NCBI GenBank assembly: GCA_028280305.1
Contig: JANQMC010000012.1
Location: 62,001 to 126,000, forward strand
Source: Pelagibius sp.
Lineage (GTDB): Bacteria; Pseudomonadota; Alphaproteobacteria; Kiloniellales; Kiloniellaceae
Direction: 5' to 3'
Length of the DNA: 64,000 nt
A program made the translations under genes and the position numbers. The notes under the pieces are model-generated. The model saw only the letters and a list, made by a program, of their open reading frames with translations, was not told the DNA's origin and did not search any database. Shown here piece by piece: positions 17,061 to 25,990 of this stretch (positions are counted from its first letter, which is position 1; every line of letters begins with the position of its first letter).

Positions 17061-18128
17061 TCAGAAGCCGTAAATCAGCGACGCCTTGGTTGTCGTGTCC
17101 AGTTCGTCGGTATCCTCGGGAACAGGACTGCGGTAATTGGCTGTGAATGAGAACTTGCCGGCCAGACTCTCAATAATCTGCAAGGTGAGGCTGGTCTCGT
17201 TTTCAACCTCGCTGCGTTCGCTGTCGAGTCGGATCTCCGTTTCGTTGGCCAGTTTTGCAGTCTCGGAGATCTGCCAGGCGACATCATTGTTAAGCCTGAA
17301 TCCCGGCGCCGTTTCGACCTGGTCACTGTCTTCTTCGCGGAAGGCCCGAAGGCTCGGGCCCGCGGCCACCGTCCATTCGAGTATCTCGTTTTCAATCAGC
17401 CGGGTTCCCAGTCCGCCCGAGGCTGTGATTTCATACTCGAAGCCGCTGAAGCGGTCGTCTTCGTAGTGTGTAAGGCCGTAAACAAAGGTCTTCTCGGTCA
17501 GGTCATAATGCAGTTGGTATTCCGCATCCAGGACCTGGGCCTCGGTCGTGCCGCTGGCCTCAAGGTAGTCGAACGACAGCTCGCCGGCATGGCGCCAAGG
17601 GGCCGCTTCGTAGATCACCTCGATGCCTGCCGAGACCCCCAGATTGGTCGTATTGCCACTACGGGCCACGCCGCCGATGTCCAGGGTTCCGGACCAGGGG
17701 CTTTTCGGTTCGCCCGGGTCGGTCTGGCCAACGTCGCCCTGACCAACCTCAACTTGACCGGGGCCAACCTCGATTTGGCCGGCATTGGGCCGCTCCGGGC
17801 CGGCCGCCGCCGATTGGGCGAGGGACGGGCGGCTGGCGTCCCGCGAATCCAGCGGTGGATCAAAGAGCGCCGTCACCAGAAGATCCGCCGTCCAGGCCGG
17901 CTGTTGCAGCATTGCGTGGCGAAGGACTTCCTGCCGACACGATGGGTCGGCGGCAACAGCACGCCGGAGTGCTCTGTGAAAGGTGCTGCTCTCGGCTTGG
18001 TTTGCAGCCGCGGAGATTTCGGCTCGTTGATCCGTTGGCAGGCACCCCTGAGACGCCGACGTCGGTCCAGACGTAGAACAGGAGAACGCCACCACGAACG
18101 CGCAAAAGGTCCTGGGAGACAAGGGCAT
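17061..18128 (-). CDS. Outer-membrane DUF481-like (YdiY-type) protein
   Basis: About 355 residues. The C-terminal two thirds (about 180-355) reads as a beta-barrel typical of DUF481/YdiY: WSGTLDIGGVARSGNTTNLGVSAGIEVIYE, then alternating hydrophobic strands ending in TTKASLIYGF, with the C-terminal Phe expected for BAM-dependent insertion. A hydrophobic N terminus (MPLSPRTFCAFVVAFSC) suggests export. A cysteine-containing helical segment (about 40-80) and a repeat-like linker (QIEVGPGQVEVGQGDVGQ) precede the barrel. The frame opens at 18257, but ATG 18128 gives a plausible signal peptide; neither start has a clear ribosome binding site. Function is unknown. Confidence 0.72.
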   Translation of the reverse strand: MPLSPRTFCAFVVAFSCSTSGPTSASQGCLPTDQRAEISAAANQAESSTFHRALRRAVAADPSCRQEVLRHAMLQQPAWTADLLVTALFDPPLDSRDASRPSLAQSAAAGPERPNAGQIEVGPGQVEVGQGDVGQTDPGEPKSPWSGTLDIGGVARSGNTTNLGVSAGIEVIYEAAPWRHAGELSFDYLEASGTTEAQVLDAEYQLHYDLTEKTFVYGLTHYEDDRFSGFEYEITASGGLGTRLIENEILEWTVAAGPSLRAFREEDSDQVETAPGFRLNNDVAWQISETAKLANETEIRLDSERSEVENETSLTLQIIESLAGKFSFTANYRSPVPEDTDELDTTTKASLIYGF

Positions 18129-18704
18129 AACGGAGGCGACTATAGTATCGTCGGCCTCGGCGTTGCTGTGTTTGCTCTGTGGTGGCGCGACTCCGGCGGC
18201 GCCAGGATCATCGGCAGCCGTCCATCTTTGTGGTTGCACCAAGAGTCGAATGCACAAGTCCTGAGACAGGAAAAAGCGTTAACCCTGCATCCACAGCGCG
18301 GGCACCGGCGTGCCCCTTCTTCGATCCGCCTATCAGCTTGTTGCGGGATATCGAGGAAGCGCCCTGTCCGTTTGCTGATGCGAATCGAAGGCCGTGGAGA
18401 GGCTTCTCAAACTGACTTAAGTCGATCCGTCTTGCCCTGACTTAAGACACAAACTGTTATGACAGCGTGATCCGATTCGTCTTGTATTAAGCTACTTCGA
18501 TGATCGCTCTTTGAGCTTTTCGACGGTCCTTGACAAGTGCAACGGCTCGATCAAATGAATGACGTCATGGTGCTGAGTTAAAGTTTTTGCATTCAATTGC
18601 TTTAGTGCTGCTTCTCTTTTCTTGTCACTGATTGATCAAACAGGCACAATTCAGCGCGCGGGGTGGCATCACCGGATTCGTTCTGACGTTAGGGGATTAG
18701 ACAA
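18129..18704. other. Divergent intergenic region between DUF481-like and H1-like genes
   Basis: About 575 bp without a supported gene. CTGACTTAAG occurs twice as a direct repeat (18412-18421 and 18437-18446), each followed or preceded by a GTCTTG-like sequence, and a third partial copy (GTCTTGTATTAAG) lies near 18479-18491. A TTGACA-like -35 element is at 18530-18535. The region also has the lowest GC near 18560-18620. These features fit a regulated promoter for the H1-like gene. Confidence 0.4.
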
Positions 18705-19103
18705 TTGGCAACTACCAAGACTGCAAAGAAGAAGTCGGCGAAAAAGAAATCGCCGGCGAAGCGTGCTACTGCCAAGAAGGCAGGCGCAAAGAAAACCGCG
18801 CGCAAGACCACTGCGCGCAAGACGGCTAAGAAGAAAGTAGCCAAGAAAAAAGTAGCGAAAAAGAAGGCCGCCAAGCGGCCAGCGGCGAAGAGAAAAGTCG
18901 CGAAGAAAAAGGTAGCGAAAAAGAAGGTCGCCAAGCGGCCAGCGAAGAGAAAAGTCGCTAAGAAAAAGGTAGCGAAAAAGAAGGTCGCGAAGAAAAAAGT
19001 AGCGAAAAAGAAGGTCGCGAAAAAGAGAGTCGCCAAGCGGCCGGCAGCTAAGAAGAAGGCTGCAAAGAGAAAAGTAGCGAAGAAAAAATCAGCTAGATCA
19101 TAA
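18705..19103 (+). CDS. Lys/Ala-rich histone H1-like repeat protein
   Basis: A 132-residue protein composed almost wholly of Lys, Ala, Val, Arg and Thr. From residue about 43 to 125 it consists of tandem KVAKK and KRPAAK units. This composition is that of bacterial histone H1-like or AlgP-type DNA-binding tails, so it probably binds DNA non-specifically and compacts the nucleoid; there is no globular domain. The start is TTG 18705, preceded by AGGGGATTAG as ribosome binding site; no ATG exists upstream in frame. A strong terminator follows. Repeat number may vary between strains because the DNA itself is repetitive. Confidence 0.82.
   Translation: MATTKTAKKKSAKKKSPAKRATAKKAGAKKTARKTTARKTAKKKVAKKKVAKKKAAKRPAAKRKVAKKKVAKKKVAKRPAKRKVAKKKVAKKKVAKKKVAKKKVAKKRVAKRPAAKKKAAKRKVAKKKSARS
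18832..19088 (+). repeat. Tandem repeats inside the H1-like gene
   Basis: Imperfect 15-base units encoding KVAKK recur head to tail, broken by copies of an AAGCGGCCAGC block encoding KRPA. Near-identical copies at the DNA level make this a likely site of slippage or recombination. It is coding DNA and not a CRISPR array, as there are no unique spacers. Confidence 0.75.
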
Positions 19104-19172
19104 CCTTACACCTCGCGCCGAGTCGGTAGACTGCCGCCTCGCAATCCTAGCCGGTAAGCGTTATGCGGAGAA

Positions 19173-19204
19173 CGGCGATCGCTCAGTGAGGCGGTCGCCG
19201 TTTT
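19173..19204 (+). terminator. Intrinsic terminator after the H1-like gene
   Basis: CGGCGATCGC (19173-19182) pairs with GCGGTCGCCG (19191-19200), ten base pairs with one G-U, around an 8-base loop, directly followed by TTTT. This is a classical rho-independent terminator oriented with the H1-like gene, about 70 bp after its stop. Confidence 0.8.
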
Positions 19205-19322
19205 CTATTCTGCGCGTTCGGACGGTTGTCTTCGGATCCAATCATCGTCCGAAAACCTCGCCGCAGTGGCGTGAGGAGGGGGGGTGAAATGACGCTGCCC
19301 AGGTCGGTTGGATGTTCAATCG

Positions 19323-20288
19323 TTAACCGTCGGAGTCTTGTCTTTCCCGACCGAAGATCGAGATGGCGTCATGCAAATCCGGAAGCACCCGCTCCACCGA
19401 GTCTTCCCCCTCGGCGATGATCTCATCCGCACGATCGAATTCGAAGAGGCCGATGTTTCCAAGCCGCGGTGTGATGTGAACGTCCGGCGGTTCGCCGGCG
19501 AGACGCGAGCGGGAGATTCGGTCCTGAACGATACCCAAAGCCGAAATCATCACCCCGAACATGCTTGGCTGACTCGGTTCACGCCGAAAGATGCGGCTGG
19601 CCAGAGCACCAATGCGCGACTTAATCGGGACCTCGTCGCTACTTTGAATTTCACTCAACAGATCGAAACCGGCGACCGTAGGAACGGCGGCACCGGCGCG
19701 CCGCTCCTTGCCGATGATGTCGGCGTTAAGGTTTACGGCGATGACCATCTGGGCCCCCAGGGCGCGGCAGACGGAAACCGGCACCGGATTCACCAGAGCA
19801 CCGTCAACGAGCCAACGGTGTTCGTGTTGCATCGGTTCGAAGATGCCGGGCAGCGAAAAGGAGGTACGCATGGCGTCGACCATATCACCGCTTCTCAACC
19901 AGACTTCGTGGCCGGTCACAAGGTCGGTTGCGACAGCGACGAAGGGCCGGTCGAGATCCTCGATCTTCATCTCGCCCAGTTCATGCCGCATGGCGTCGAT
20001 GAGATGTCGGCCGCCGAGCATGCCGCCATTACGCATGCGAAAGTCGATGTAGGAGATCATCCGAACCTTGGTGAGGGACCTCGCCCAGGCTTCCAGAGCC
20101 TCAGCCTTGCCGGCCAGATGGATGCCGCCGACCACCGCGCCGATGGAGGTTCCGACGATGACGTCCGGTTCGATGCCATAGCGGGCGAGCGCCCGCAGCA
20201 CCCCGAGATGCGCCCAGCCGCGCGCAACCCCGCTGCCGAGAGCAAGGCCGATCTTGGGTCGCCACTGGGGTTCGGATACCTGGGCCAT
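19323..20288 (-). CDS. Patatin-like phospholipase (RssA/YchK type)
   Basis: A 321-residue serine acylhydrolase. The catalytic dyad is visible: Ser48 in the nucleophile elbow GTSIG and Asp162 in VDGALVNP. The oxyanion-hole glycines are in GLALGSGVARGWAHLGVL at residues 14-31. No signal peptide is seen, so it is probably cytoplasmic or membrane-associated. It would hydrolyse acyl esters of phospholipids; the physiological substrate is unknown. The C-terminal 60 residues (ITPRLGNIGLFEFDRADEII) are typical of bacterial members. It is divergent from the ArsR-methyltransferase gene, sharing a 214-bp region. Confidence 0.88.
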   Translation of the reverse strand: MAQVSEPQWRPKIGLALGSGVARGWAHLGVLRALARYGIEPDVIVGTSIGAVVGGIHLAGKAEALEAWARSLTKVRMISYIDFRMRNGGMLGGRHLIDAMRHELGEMKIEDLDRPFVAVATDLVTGHEVWLRSGDMVDAMRTSFSLPGIFEPMQHEHRWLVDGALVNPVPVSVCRALGAQMVIAVNLNADIIGKERRAGAAVPTVAGFDLLSEIQSSDEVPIKSRIGALASRIFRREPSQPSMFGVMISALGIVQDRISRSRLAGEPPDVHITPRLGNIGLFEFDRADEIIAEGEDSVERVLPDLHDAISIFGRERQDSDG

Positions 20289-20430
20289 GGTTAATCATAT
20301 AAGGAGTCCACTTAAGCGAATCATAATTCGAGCATGTCAAACAGCGCCGGCGCAGAGGCGGCAGATCGCAGGACAGGGGCGTTACCACGAAATTCATGGC
20401 TAGGACTCACCTCACATCAAGCACTTAACC

Positions 20431-20460
20431 TTGACATAACGATATCTTTATATCTTTATG
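20431..20460 (+). promoter_or_regulatory. Promoter with GATAT-N4-ATATC palindrome upstream of the ArsR-methyltransferase gene
   Basis: A TTGACA -35 element at 20431-20436 is followed by the perfect palindrome GATATCTTTATATC at 20441-20454, which would lie in the spacer or overlap the -10 (an imperfect AT-rich hexamer near 20454-20460). A dyad in this place is a typical repressor site. Autoregulation by the ArsR-type product, and control of metF and metH downstream, is inferred. Confidence 0.55.
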
Positions 20461-20502
20461 GTGCTATCTTCCTCAGAGAGCAGACAGCACCGGAGGTGCC
20501 GT

Positions 20503-21456
20503 GTGGAAAACCTACTAGCCGCTATGAAGGCAGCCGCCGAACCGACCCGGTTGCGCTTGTTGGTGCTCTGCGCCCACGGCGATTTGACGGTAAGCGACCT
20601 GGTCCAGATCCTCGGCCAGAGCCAGCCCCGCATCTCGCGCCATCTGCGCCTGCTGACGGAGGCGGGCCTGTTGGACCGCAACCGGGAAGGCACCTGGGTC
20701 TACTACCGGCTTTCCCAACGCGGTGCGACGGCTGGCCTTGCTCAAACCCTTGTCGACTCGCTGCCCAGTGACGACCCGACGGTCGTGCGTGATCTCAGCC
20801 GTTTGGAAAGCGTGATGTCGGAGCGCGCGAAGCGCGCCGAAGATTACTTCCATCGTGTCGCGGCCCGCTGGGACGAGGTGCGCGCGCTCTACGTCCAAGA
20901 CGACGAAGTGGAAGCGCAGCTCCGTCGGCTGATCGCACAGGAGAAGGTGAGCGATCTGCTGGATGTCGGCACGGGCACCGGCAGGATTCTGGAGGTGCTG
21001 GCCGAACAGGTCGATCGGGCCATCGGTATCGACCTTTCCCCCGACATGCTGATGATTGCGCGTTCGAAGCTGGAACGCGCCCGTCTGCGCAACTGCGTGG
21101 TCCGCAAGGGCGATATGTATCACCTTCCTGCGCCGGCCGGCAGTTTCGATGCGGTGACCATTCACCAGGTTTTGCACTATGCGGAGCGGCCTGCCCAGGC
21201 GATTGAAGAAGCAGCCCGGGTACTGAGGCCGGGCGGCCGCCTGTTCATCGTCGATTTTCAGGCCCACGCACAGGACGTGCTTCGCGACGAGCACGAGCAC
21301 CGCTGGTTGGGCTTTGAAGAGAGCAGCATTGCGAGCTGGCTGAGCGAGGCCGGCTTGGAGCAGGACGAGAGCCAACACCTGCAAGGTGACCCCCTGACCA
21401 TCTCGATTTGGTCTGCCCGCCGGCAAGGCGAAGCAGGTCGACAGAACGCGGCTTGA
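20503..21456 (+). CDS. ArsR-family regulator fused to SAM-dependent methyltransferase domain
   Basis: A 317-residue fusion. Residues 1-80 are an ArsR winged helix (MKAAAEPTRLRLLVLCAHGDLTVSDLV, recognition helix QSQPRISRHLRLLTEAGLL, wing REGTWVYYRL). Residues about 110-310 are a class I methyltransferase with motif I LLDVGTGTGRILEVLA (152-167) and FDAVTIHQVLHYAERP. ArsR metal ligands are not evident. The domain may sense S-adenosylmethionine or its demethylated product instead of methylating anything. Its place before metF and metH suggests a methionine-cycle regulator. GTG 20503 has an ideal GGAGG six bases upstream; the longer ATG 20458 would begin inside the promoter. Confidence 0.85.
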   Translation: MENLLAAMKAAAEPTRLRLLVLCAHGDLTVSDLVQILGQSQPRISRHLRLLTEAGLLDRNREGTWVYYRLSQRGATAGLAQTLVDSLPSDDPTVVRDLSRLESVMSERAKRAEDYFHRVAARWDEVRALYVQDDEVEAQLRRLIAQEKVSDLLDVGTGTGRILEVLAEQVDRAIGIDLSPDMLMIARSKLERARLRNCVVRKGDMYHLPAPAGSFDAVTIHQVLHYAERPAQAIEEAARVLRPGGRLFIVDFQAHAQDVLRDEHEHRWLGFEESSIASWLSEAGLEQDESQHLQGDPLTISIWSARRQGEAGRQNAA

Positions 21457-21489
21457 GATTTCTCCGGTCTGCAATTCGAAAGCGAAATC

Positions 21490-22446
21490 ATGACTGAGGC
21501 TTTTGCCCCTACGCTGAACCCCAAGGTGAACTTCATGCCGCGAACCACCGTTCAACCGCGTTTCTCGTTTGAGTTCTTCCCGCCGGCGTCGCCTCTGGCG
21601 GAAGAACGGCTATGGCGGGCCCTGCGCGAGCTCGAAGGGCTGAATCCGACTTTCGTCTCTGTCACCTATGGGGCTGGCGGCACGACTCAGGAGCGGACCA
21701 TCCGGACGGTGGAGCGCATTCAGAACGAGACCGGCCTTGCCCCGGCTGCGCATCTGACCTGCGTCGGTGCCGATCGGGCGGAGATCGACGCCCTGGCGGA
21801 GCGTTACTGGGCCGCGGGCATTCGCCGCATCGTCGCCTTGCGCGGCGATCCGCCGAAGGACAGTACAGGCTTTCGGCCGCACCCTAATGGCTACGCCTTC
21901 GCCGCGGACCTGGTGGCCGGGCTGCGCCGGGTGGCGGATTTTGACATATCGGTCGCCGCCTATCCGGAGGTGCACCCGGAAGCGCAGAGCGCCGACAGCG
22001 ATCTGGATAACCTGAAGCGGAAACTGGATGCCGGCGCCAGCCGCGCAATCACCCAGTTCTTTTTCAATCCGGAGGACTTCCTGCGCTTTGTCGATCGCGC
22101 CCGCGCGGCCGGGATTACCGCACCCATCATCCCCGGCGTGCTCCCCATCGCGAACTTCAAGCGAACCCAGGAAATTGCCGCAAGCTGCAAGGCGGCTCTT
22201 CCGGCCTGGCTGCCGCCACTCTTTGACGGCCTGGAAAAGCAGGGGGAGGTGCGGGACCCGGTTGCCGTAGCCGTCGCTGCCGACCTCTGCCGCTTCCTGG
22301 CGGCGCGCGGCGTTGAGGAATTCCATTTCTATACTTTGAACAGAGCTGATCTGACCGCCGCCGTTTGCCGGTTGCTGTTATGCGATGCCTTTGCGGCGCG
22401 AGGGGCGGAAAGCCGGCGAACCTTTGCGATGGCGGCTGCCCAGTGA
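21490..22446 (+). CDS. metF: Methylenetetrahydrofolate reductase MetF
   Basis: A 318-residue FAD enzyme reducing 5,10-methylene-THF to 5-methyl-THF, the methyl donor for MetH. Visible are FSFEFFPPASP with the catalytic Glu near residue 26, VSVTYGAGGTTQERT (about 57-71), HLTCVGADRAEID, ALRGDPPKD and VAAYPEVHPEAQSADSDLDNLKRKLDAGA with QFFF. The N-terminal 15 residues before MPRTTVQPRF are variable, so ATG 21535 is an alternative start. It starts 33 bp after the regulator, and its TGA overlaps the GTG start of metH, so translation is coupled. Confidence 0.93.
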   Translation: MTEAFAPTLNPKVNFMPRTTVQPRFSFEFFPPASPLAEERLWRALRELEGLNPTFVSVTYGAGGTTQERTIRTVERIQNETGLAPAAHLTCVGADRAEIDALAERYWAAGIRRIVALRGDPPKDSTGFRPHPNGYAFAADLVAGLRRVADFDISVAAYPEVHPEAQSADSDLDNLKRKLDAGASRAITQFFFNPEDFLRFVDRARAAGITAPIIPGVLPIANFKRTQEIAASCKAALPAWLPPLFDGLEKQGEVRDPVAVAVAADLCRFLAARGVEEFHFYTLNRADLTAAVCRLLLCDAFAARGAESRRTFAMAAAQ

Positions 22447-25400
22447 GCAAGTTTCTCGATCTTTTGTCGCAGCAGGTGCTGCTCTGTGATGGCGCCATGG
22501 GCAGCCGTGTTCAGGCCATGGATCTCTCCATAGACGATGACTATTGGGGACAGGAAAACTGCACCGAGGTACTGAACCTTTCGCGCCCGGACATGGTGCG
22601 GGAGATACACCGCGGCTATTTCGAGGCCGGGGCGGACATGGTGGAGACCAATACCTTTGGAGGATCACCTATTACCTTGGGCGAGTTCGGCCTGACCGAC
22701 CGCGCCGAGGAGATCAACCGGCGCGCCGCAGAGATCGCCCGGGAAGCTGCGGAGCTCTTTGCAGGTGATGGCCGGGAGCGTTTCGTGGTCGGTTCCGTCG
22801 GACCGGGGACCAGATTGCCGACATTAGGCCACATTGACTACGACTCACTGGAAGAAGCGCTGAAGATCCAGTGCGACGGCCTCATTGCCGGCGGCGTCGA
22901 TGCAATTCTGATCGAAACCTGCCAGGACACCCTGCAGGTGAAGGCGGCGGTAAACGGTGCCAAGTTGGCCCGGGCTGTAGCCGCAGCGGATCTGCCGATC
23001 ATGGTGCAGGTCACGGTAGAGACCACCGGGACCCTGCTGGTCGGTGCCGATGTGGCTGCCGCGGCGACCGTGTTGCATGCTCTGGATGTTCCGGTCATCG
23101 GCCTCAATTGCGCGACCGGTCCGCAGGAGATGGCGCCCCACCTGGAATGGCTGGCGGAAAACTGGCCCGGCTTCATCTCCGTCCAGCCCAATGCGGGTCT
23201 GCCGGAGTTGGTCGACGGTCAAACGCGCTATCCTCTGCAGCCGCAGGAGCTGGCCGGATGGCTTGACCGCTTTCTGGAAGAAGACGGCCTCAACATCATC
23301 GGCGGCTGCTGCGGCACTACGACGGAACACATTGCGGCGCTGGATGCCATGCTCAGCAAGCGGGTGGGCGAGGATTCCAGGGCCGGCAGCCGGCCGGCGC
23401 CCAAGCAACGCCAGAGCTTCTGGGTGCCCTCGGTTGCTTCCCTCTATACCCAGATGCCGCTGCGTCAGGAAAACGCCTATCTCTCCATCGGCGAGCGTTG
23501 CAATGCCAACGGCAGCAAGCGGTTCCGGGAACTGCAGGAGAGCGGTGATTGGGACGGCTGTGTCGCCATGGGCGTGGAGCAGGCCAAGGAAGGCTCCCAC
23601 GCCGTCGATGTCTGCACCGCCTTTGTCGGCCGCGATGAAGGCGCCGAGATGACCGAGGTGGTGAGCCGCATGCGCGGCTCGGTATCGGCGCCGCTGGTCT
23701 TCGATTCCACCGAATTGCCGGTGCTGGAAACGGCGATGAAGCTCTATGGCGGCAAACCGATCCTCAATTCCATCAACTTCGAGGATGGCGAGGAGCCGGC
23801 GGAGCAGCGGGTGAAAATGGCCCGCCGCTTCGGTGCCGCGGTGATCGCGCTGACCATTGAGGAAAGCGGGATGGCCAAGGAAGCCGATCACAAAGTGGCC
23901 GTGGCCAAGCGGCTGTACGACTTCGCCTGCGTCAAGCATGGGTTGCCGGCCAGCGACCTGATCATCGATCCACTGACCTTCACGATCTGCACCGGCAACG
24001 AAGATGACCGAAAACTCGGTCTCTGGACGCTGGAGGCCATTGAGGAGATTGCAAGGGAGCTGCCGGATTGTCAGATCCTGCTTGGCCTGTCCAATATTTC
24101 CTTCGGGTTGAATGCGGCGGCGCGCCACGTGCTGAATTCGGTCTATCTGGACCATGCCATCAAGCGCGGCCTGACGTCGGCCATCGTCCACGTCAGCAAG
24201 ATCGTACCGCTGCACAAGATCCCCCAGGAAGAGGTGCAGGTGGCGGAGGACCTGATCTTCGACCGCCGCCGCCCCGATACCGGTGATGGCGGATATGATC
24301 CGCTGCACGCTTTCATGAGCCTGTTTGAGGGCCGTACAGCCGCCGCCAGCGTGAAAAAGGTCCGTGCGGAGGACGTGGAGACACGTCTCAGCGACCGTAT
24401 CGTCGATGGTGACCGCCAGGGCCTCGAAGATGACCTCAACGAGGCGATGGAGAAGCACCCGCCTCTGGATATCATCAACACCCATCTTCTTGCTGGCATG
24501 AAGGTCGTCGGCGAACTCTTTGGTGCCGGCAAGATGCAGCTCCCCTTTGTGCTGCAGTCGGCGGAGACCATGAAGGCCGCGGTTCGCTTCCTGGAACCTC
24601 ACATGGAAAAGGTGGAGGGACAGGAGAAGGGCACTATCGTTCTGGCTACGGTGAAGGGTGATGTGCATGACATCGGCAAGAACCTGGTCGATATCATCCT
24701 CACCAACAACGGCTACAAGGTCGTCAATCTCGGCATCAAGCAGCCCATCGACAACATCCTGGCGGCGGTGATCGAGCACGGGGCCGATGCGGTCGGCATG
24801 TCGGGCTTGTTGGTGAAGTCCACGGTGGTGATGCGCGAAAACCTGGAGCGTATGACTCGCGACAACGTGGCCGTACCGGTAATGCTGGGCGGCGCGGCCC
24901 TGACCCGCAACTATGTGGAACAAGACTGTGCGGCAGCTTATGCCAGCGGGCAGGTCGCCTATGCGCGTGATGCCTTCGATGGGCTGTCGCTGATGGACAA
25001 GGTGGTGAACGGCAACTTCGCCGCCCATGTCGACGAGCGCAAGAGCAAGGGCGCGGCCCGCCCCGGTAAAAGCAAGCGCGTGCTGGGCGAGGCGACGCGG
25101 GCCGACCAGCGCCCGGTCGACTTCGCGGAAACCCGCCTGCGCCGGGAGGAACTGGCCGAAGGCGTCGAGATCCCCGAACCGCCGTTCTGGGGACCCCGCG
25201 TCTTGGCCCGGGTGCCCCTGGATGCCTTGGTGCCCTTTTTGAACGACCGCATGCTGTTTCAATTCCAATGGGGCTTTCGCAAGAACGGACGCTCCCTGGA
25301 GGATTACATGATCTGGGCGCGCAAGGAACTGAAGCCCACCCTCAAGCGCATGCTCGATGTTTCCAAACAGCAGGACATTCTGGTGCCGCAGGCGGTCTAT

Positions 25401-25964
25401 GGCTATTGGCCGGCCAATGCCGAGGGGAATGACGTTATTCTCTTCGATCCTGATGATCAGGAGCGTGAGGTAGCCCGCTTCTCTCTGCCGCGCCAAGGCC
25501 GGGCCGGCGGGCTCTGCATCGCCGACTTCTTGCGTGACCTCTCCAGCGGAGAGCGTGATGTTCTGGGCCTGCAGGTGGTGACGGTCGGGCAGAACGCTTC
25601 GGACGTGGCGCGGGACTGGTTCCGCGACGACCGCTACCAGGATTACCTCTATCTGCACGGCCTTGGTGTGGAAATGGCCGAAGCGCTGGCGGAATACCTG
25701 CACAAGCGCATCCGCGCTGAGTTGGGTTTCGGTCACGAGGACGCGAGGGACATGGACGCCATGCTGAGCCAGGGGTATCGCGGCTCACGCTATTCCTTCG
25801 GCTATCCGGCCTGTCCCAACCTGGAGGATCAGGAGCAGCTCTTGGCCCTGCTGAATGCGGAAGAGATCGGCATTGTCATGTCCGACGAGCACCAGCTGCA
25901 CCCGGAGCAATCCACATCGGCAATCGTCCTGCACCATCCGCAGGCAAAGTATTTTTCGGTCTGA
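22443..25964 (+). CDS. metH: Cobalamin-dependent methionine synthase MetH
   Basis: A full-length 1173-residue MetH with all four modules. The homocysteine domain has zinc ligands Cys223 (GLNCATGP) and Cys289/Cys290 (GGCCGTT). The pterin-binding domain begins at IGERCNANGSKRFR (about 350). The B12 module has axial His742 in GDVHDIGKN. The C-terminal AdoMet reactivation domain ends at HHPQAKYFSV. It methylates homocysteine with 5-methyl-THF supplied by MetF. The start is GTG 22443, overlapping the metF stop; the frame is open to 22365 but that part overlaps metF. No riboswitch was recognised upstream. Confidence 0.95.
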   Translation: MSKFLDLLSQQVLLCDGAMGSRVQAMDLSIDDDYWGQENCTEVLNLSRPDMVREIHRGYFEAGADMVETNTFGGSPITLGEFGLTDRAEEINRRAAEIAREAAELFAGDGRERFVVGSVGPGTRLPTLGHIDYDSLEEALKIQCDGLIAGGVDAILIETCQDTLQVKAAVNGAKLARAVAAADLPIMVQVTVETTGTLLVGADVAAAATVLHALDVPVIGLNCATGPQEMAPHLEWLAENWPGFISVQPNAGLPELVDGQTRYPLQPQELAGWLDRFLEEDGLNIIGGCCGTTTEHIAALDAMLSKRVGEDSRAGSRPAPKQRQSFWVPSVASLYTQMPLRQENAYLSIGERCNANGSKRFRELQESGDWDGCVAMGVEQAKEGSHAVDVCTAFVGRDEGAEMTEVVSRMRGSVSAPLVFDSTELPVLETAMKLYGGKPILNSINFEDGEEPAEQRVKMARRFGAAVIALTIEESGMAKEADHKVAVAKRLYDFACVKHGLPASDLIIDPLTFTICTGNEDDRKLGLWTLEAIEEIARELPDCQILLGLSNISFGLNAAARHVLNSVYLDHAIKRGLTSAIVHVSKIVPLHKIPQEEVQVAEDLIFDRRRPDTGDGGYDPLHAFMSLFEGRTAAASVKKVRAEDVETRLSDRIVDGDRQGLEDDLNEAMEKHPPLDIINTHLLAGMKVVGELFGAGKMQLPFVLQSAETMKAAVRFLEPHMEKVEGQEKGTIVLATVKGDVHDIGKNLVDIILTNNGYKVVNLGIKQPIDNILAAVIEHGADAVGMSGLLVKSTVVMRENLERMTRDNVAVPVMLGGAALTRNYVEQDCAAAYASGQVAYARDAFDGLSLMDKVVNGNFAAHVDERKSKGAARPGKSKRVLGEATRADQRPVDFAETRLRREELAEGVEIPEPPFWGPRVLARVPLDALVPFLNDRMLFQFQWGFRKNGRSLEDYMIWARKELKPTLKRMLDVSKQQDILVPQAVYGYWPANAEGNDVILFDPDDQEREVARFSLPRQGRAGGLCIADFLRDLSSGERDVLGLQVVTVGQNASDVARDWFRDDRYQDYLYLHGLGVEMAEALAEYLHKRIRAELGFGHEDARDMDAMLSQGYRGSRYSFGYPACPNLEDQEQLLALLNAEEIGIVMSDEHQLHPEQSTSAIVLHHPQAKYFSV

Positions 25965-25990
25965 GCGACCGCCCAAATGGGAGGAAAAAC

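Noticed and set aside
18832-19088. Regular repeats that might be a CRISPR array
   Set aside because: The units are contiguous, code for KVAKK and have no unique spacers; no cas genes are nearby.
20289-20502. A SAM or cobalamin riboswitch ahead of the met genes
   Set aside because: The gap is short and I see neither a B12-box nor a SAM-type conserved core; the palindrome at the promoter is a better explanation of control.
22845-25736. A 963-codon open frame on the minus strand inside metH
   Set aside because: It is the complementary shadow of a fully recognisable methionine synthase in GC-rich DNA, with no family features of its own.
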